Source: Ophiodon elongatus
Lineage: Eukaryota > Chordata > Actinopteri > Perciformes > Hexagrammidae
Length of the DNA stretch: 64,000 bases
Direction: 5' to 3'
Assembly (NCBI GenBank): GCA_016806645.1
Contig: JACSYO010000560.1
Coordinates: 650,001-714,000 of the forward strand
Every line of letters begins with the position of its first letter. Positions within the stretch are counted from its first letter, which is position 1. The position numbers and the translations under genes are program-made. This document shows positions 62,115 through 64,000 of the stretch, piece after piece. Below the pieces are notes generated by a model. The model had not been told where the DNA came from, ran no database searches, and was given only the letters and a program-made list of their open reading frames with translations.

Positions 62115-64000
62115 GTGAACACTAGAACAAGGTATTGGATTAAGTTATGACTGCACATTACCACCGTACAATTAAATTGAATGAACACCTGACTGCTCCA
62201 ACATGACCAAGAAGCTATTAAAGGGATCGTCTCGGAGCTCTTTCACCACACTACTTCGGATGATCAGAAGTTTCAGAGAATTAAAAGAAACATTGGTTTC
62301 TACAGCAGAGGAAGCCGATTCCAATCCTCGAGGGACGGAGTCCTGCAGACTCCTGTTCCCCTCTGATGGCTAATGAGCCCCTAACTGACTATTAACTCCA
62401 TTATTTCCAGGTACACTCACCCTTTTATTAGCCTCTGCAGTGCTCAATGATTTAAGAATGAACACATTTAGAATATGAACGAGAACTTATCTTGATATGA
62501 TCACCGTGATGTATGAAACATAGGCAGTTATGATGAGAGCGTTGACCATTGGATGAAATATTAGAAGCTATTCATAAGTGTGTGTGTGAGCATGCTGGTA
62601 TTCCCAGAACAGAAGTGGCATTAACATGAAGTCTATATCTTACAATAAGTGTCTTCTTTTTTTTTTTTTTTTACTGATTTCTTTAGAAATATGCTAAATG
62701 AATGCAGATTATTGTTGATAAGGATACGCAGCACACAGACTGTTGATAAACACATTAATTGCGCAATTTACTTAATTCCCGTAAAATGAATTCATGATTT
62801 AATCACATGATAATTATACTGTTTTTTTTACACCACAAATGGTTGTGTATTAGTCTTGAGATAAATACATTTATTTCATCAACCTCGGCTCTTGGATCTA
62901 CCATGTGACCAGTTGGCATTAAGAAACCCAGCATCAGAGGAAACGATGTGAAATTTGATCTGATTTTTTGTGTGGCTGCCATGAGGTCTTTGGGCAAAGT
63001 CAGCCCTCAACGCCAATATCATACAAACGTCCATATCATTTTTGGTTTCAAAAGTCAACAGTCTTGTTGTGCAAATTCTGTCGGGGGGGGGGGGGAAGAG
63101 GACGCGAATCGGCATCTGTTCTATGATTAATACAAGCGTCGTTTATGATCTGGAGCCTTTTTGCGAGGCAGCAATCAGACTCGAGGATGTGGAAAAGCAA
63201 GAGGCCGCCTCCGTTGCGACGCCGTCGAGCTCCCGAGCTGCCGAGCAACTGTTGACGAGCACAAGTGTAGCAGTCAAAGTCAAAAGTGGATCGCAGTTGA
63301 ACTATTTCGCCGCGCATGTCGATCAAACTACAAACAAACGCCCGTGTGCACGGCTCACGTTCGGCTTCTGTCGGAGACGAGAGAGAATTCCTCGAGAACT
63401 TGTAAAAGTTCTTCTTCTCTGTCGACTGGAATTGAACGTAATCACCGTCAGCCTGCCACAACATTCTCACAGCTGTCACTCAGAGAACTTACGAGCAACT
63501 AAGAAAAGTATATGCTGGTAAAATAAAAAGTCCCGCAGCGTCCCACAGGGGATATCCAAATAACAATAACAACTGGAATGAGATCACCAAACAGCCTTTG
63601 TTCAGCTTCACAGATGCACCTCACGGTTTATGCCCGGGAATTCAACAGACGAGGTATTTCTTATTGCAAACCTAATCTTTCTTTGCTTTATGATAATTAC
63701 ATTTTGTCTGGGCCGCAATGAAACAGCAGCACTAAAGCATACAGTTCAGTACGGGGTGCTGTGGTGGGCTCTGTCCACGGGCCTCCTTTCACTCACAGGC
63801 CTCAGACGGCCACATTGTCCACGTCACCGACTATGACCCACGCTTTCTGTTCCTTTTATTCATACCCTCACTGGTTTAAGTTATTTATTTACTTATAATC
63901 GAGGCTGAAGACCTTGCTGCTGCCTTTTCTCACACTGCACTGGAACTTTATTCACGTATTTGCTTCCCTTCCCCTCCCACTCTAGCTTGTTTTTATATGC

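Larger units (their letters stand above)
58363..64000 (-). other. ccser1: ccser1 intron (partial), upstream side
   Basis: It holds a TTA-rich run, a long TG tract, an AT/GATA compound repeat and T/A runs. Overlapping ORFs at 63042-63521 (+) and 63048-63479 (-) match no family I know and lack splice context. The preceding ccser1 exon is not visible, so it should lie to the right of the window. Confidence 0.55.

Noticed and set aside
63042..63521. Overlapping 159-codon (+) and 143-codon (-) ORFs
   Set aside because: No known domain on either strand, no ccser1 similarity and no splice-site logic; the region is simply stop-poor and CpG-rich.

Overview
This is a 64 kb piece of vertebrate, almost certainly teleost, nuclear genome. 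There are no long intact ORFs of the bacterial or viral kind. Instead there are short exons with GT-AG borders, wide introns, dozens of CA/TG, CT/GA and AT microsatellites, several minisatellites, an L2-type LINE with the usual fish 3' tail, fish-type tRNA-derived SINEs and many short repeats of a kind common in percomorph genomes. No species can be named from the sequence alone.

One gene explains the window: ccser1 (coiled-coil serine-rich protein 1, formerly FAM190A), on the minus strand. Five coding exons are clear from splice borders, phase and similarity (from memory) to the vertebrate protein. In transcript order they lie at 58272-58362 (DVLNNLG...DEDDLMLDLDL), 34707-34881 (...PLRLMQQDCTAVKTLLL...), 29568-29645 (SPASS...SLPISP), 15237-15314 (LREKDDLILRLHNEL) and 9691-9771 (DRATQTE). 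The first and second of these have incompatible phases. A 37-nt segment at 57604-57640 with good splice sites has exactly the missing phases and is proposed as a microexon. The earlier serine-rich exons lie beyond the right edge and the 3' end lies beyond the left edge.

Layout by position: 1-9.7 kb is intron with simple repeats and one dispersed repeat. At 9.7 kb an 81-nt exon sits between complementary (TG)n and (CA)n tracts. At 10.1-10.9 kb a conserved-looking noncoding block is present twice. At 12.4-13.8 kb a 50-bp palindrome-bearing minisatellite precedes an approximately 870-bp purine tract. At 15.2 kb there is an exon. At 17.0 kb there is a GC-rich minisatellite and at 19.7-21.6 kb a dead L2 LINE. 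At 22.4-24.5 kb a terminal-inverted-repeat element, a SINE and a 20-bp-type minisatellite lie side by side. At 29.6 and 34.8 kb there are exons. At 39.8 kb there is a second SINE, at 40.8 kb a 9-bp array and at 45.4-46.5 kb a 24-bp array. At 50.7 and 52.7 kb there are further fish repeats. At 54.66-55.58 kb there is a probable solo LTR with a 52-bp tandem array inside it. At 57.6 and 58.3 kb there are the microexon and an exon. From 58.4 to 64 kb there is intron.

Nearly every six-frame ORF over 60 codons is a by-product of simple repeats or chance. Everything outside the exons is intronic, and the transposons are fragments with no intact protein.
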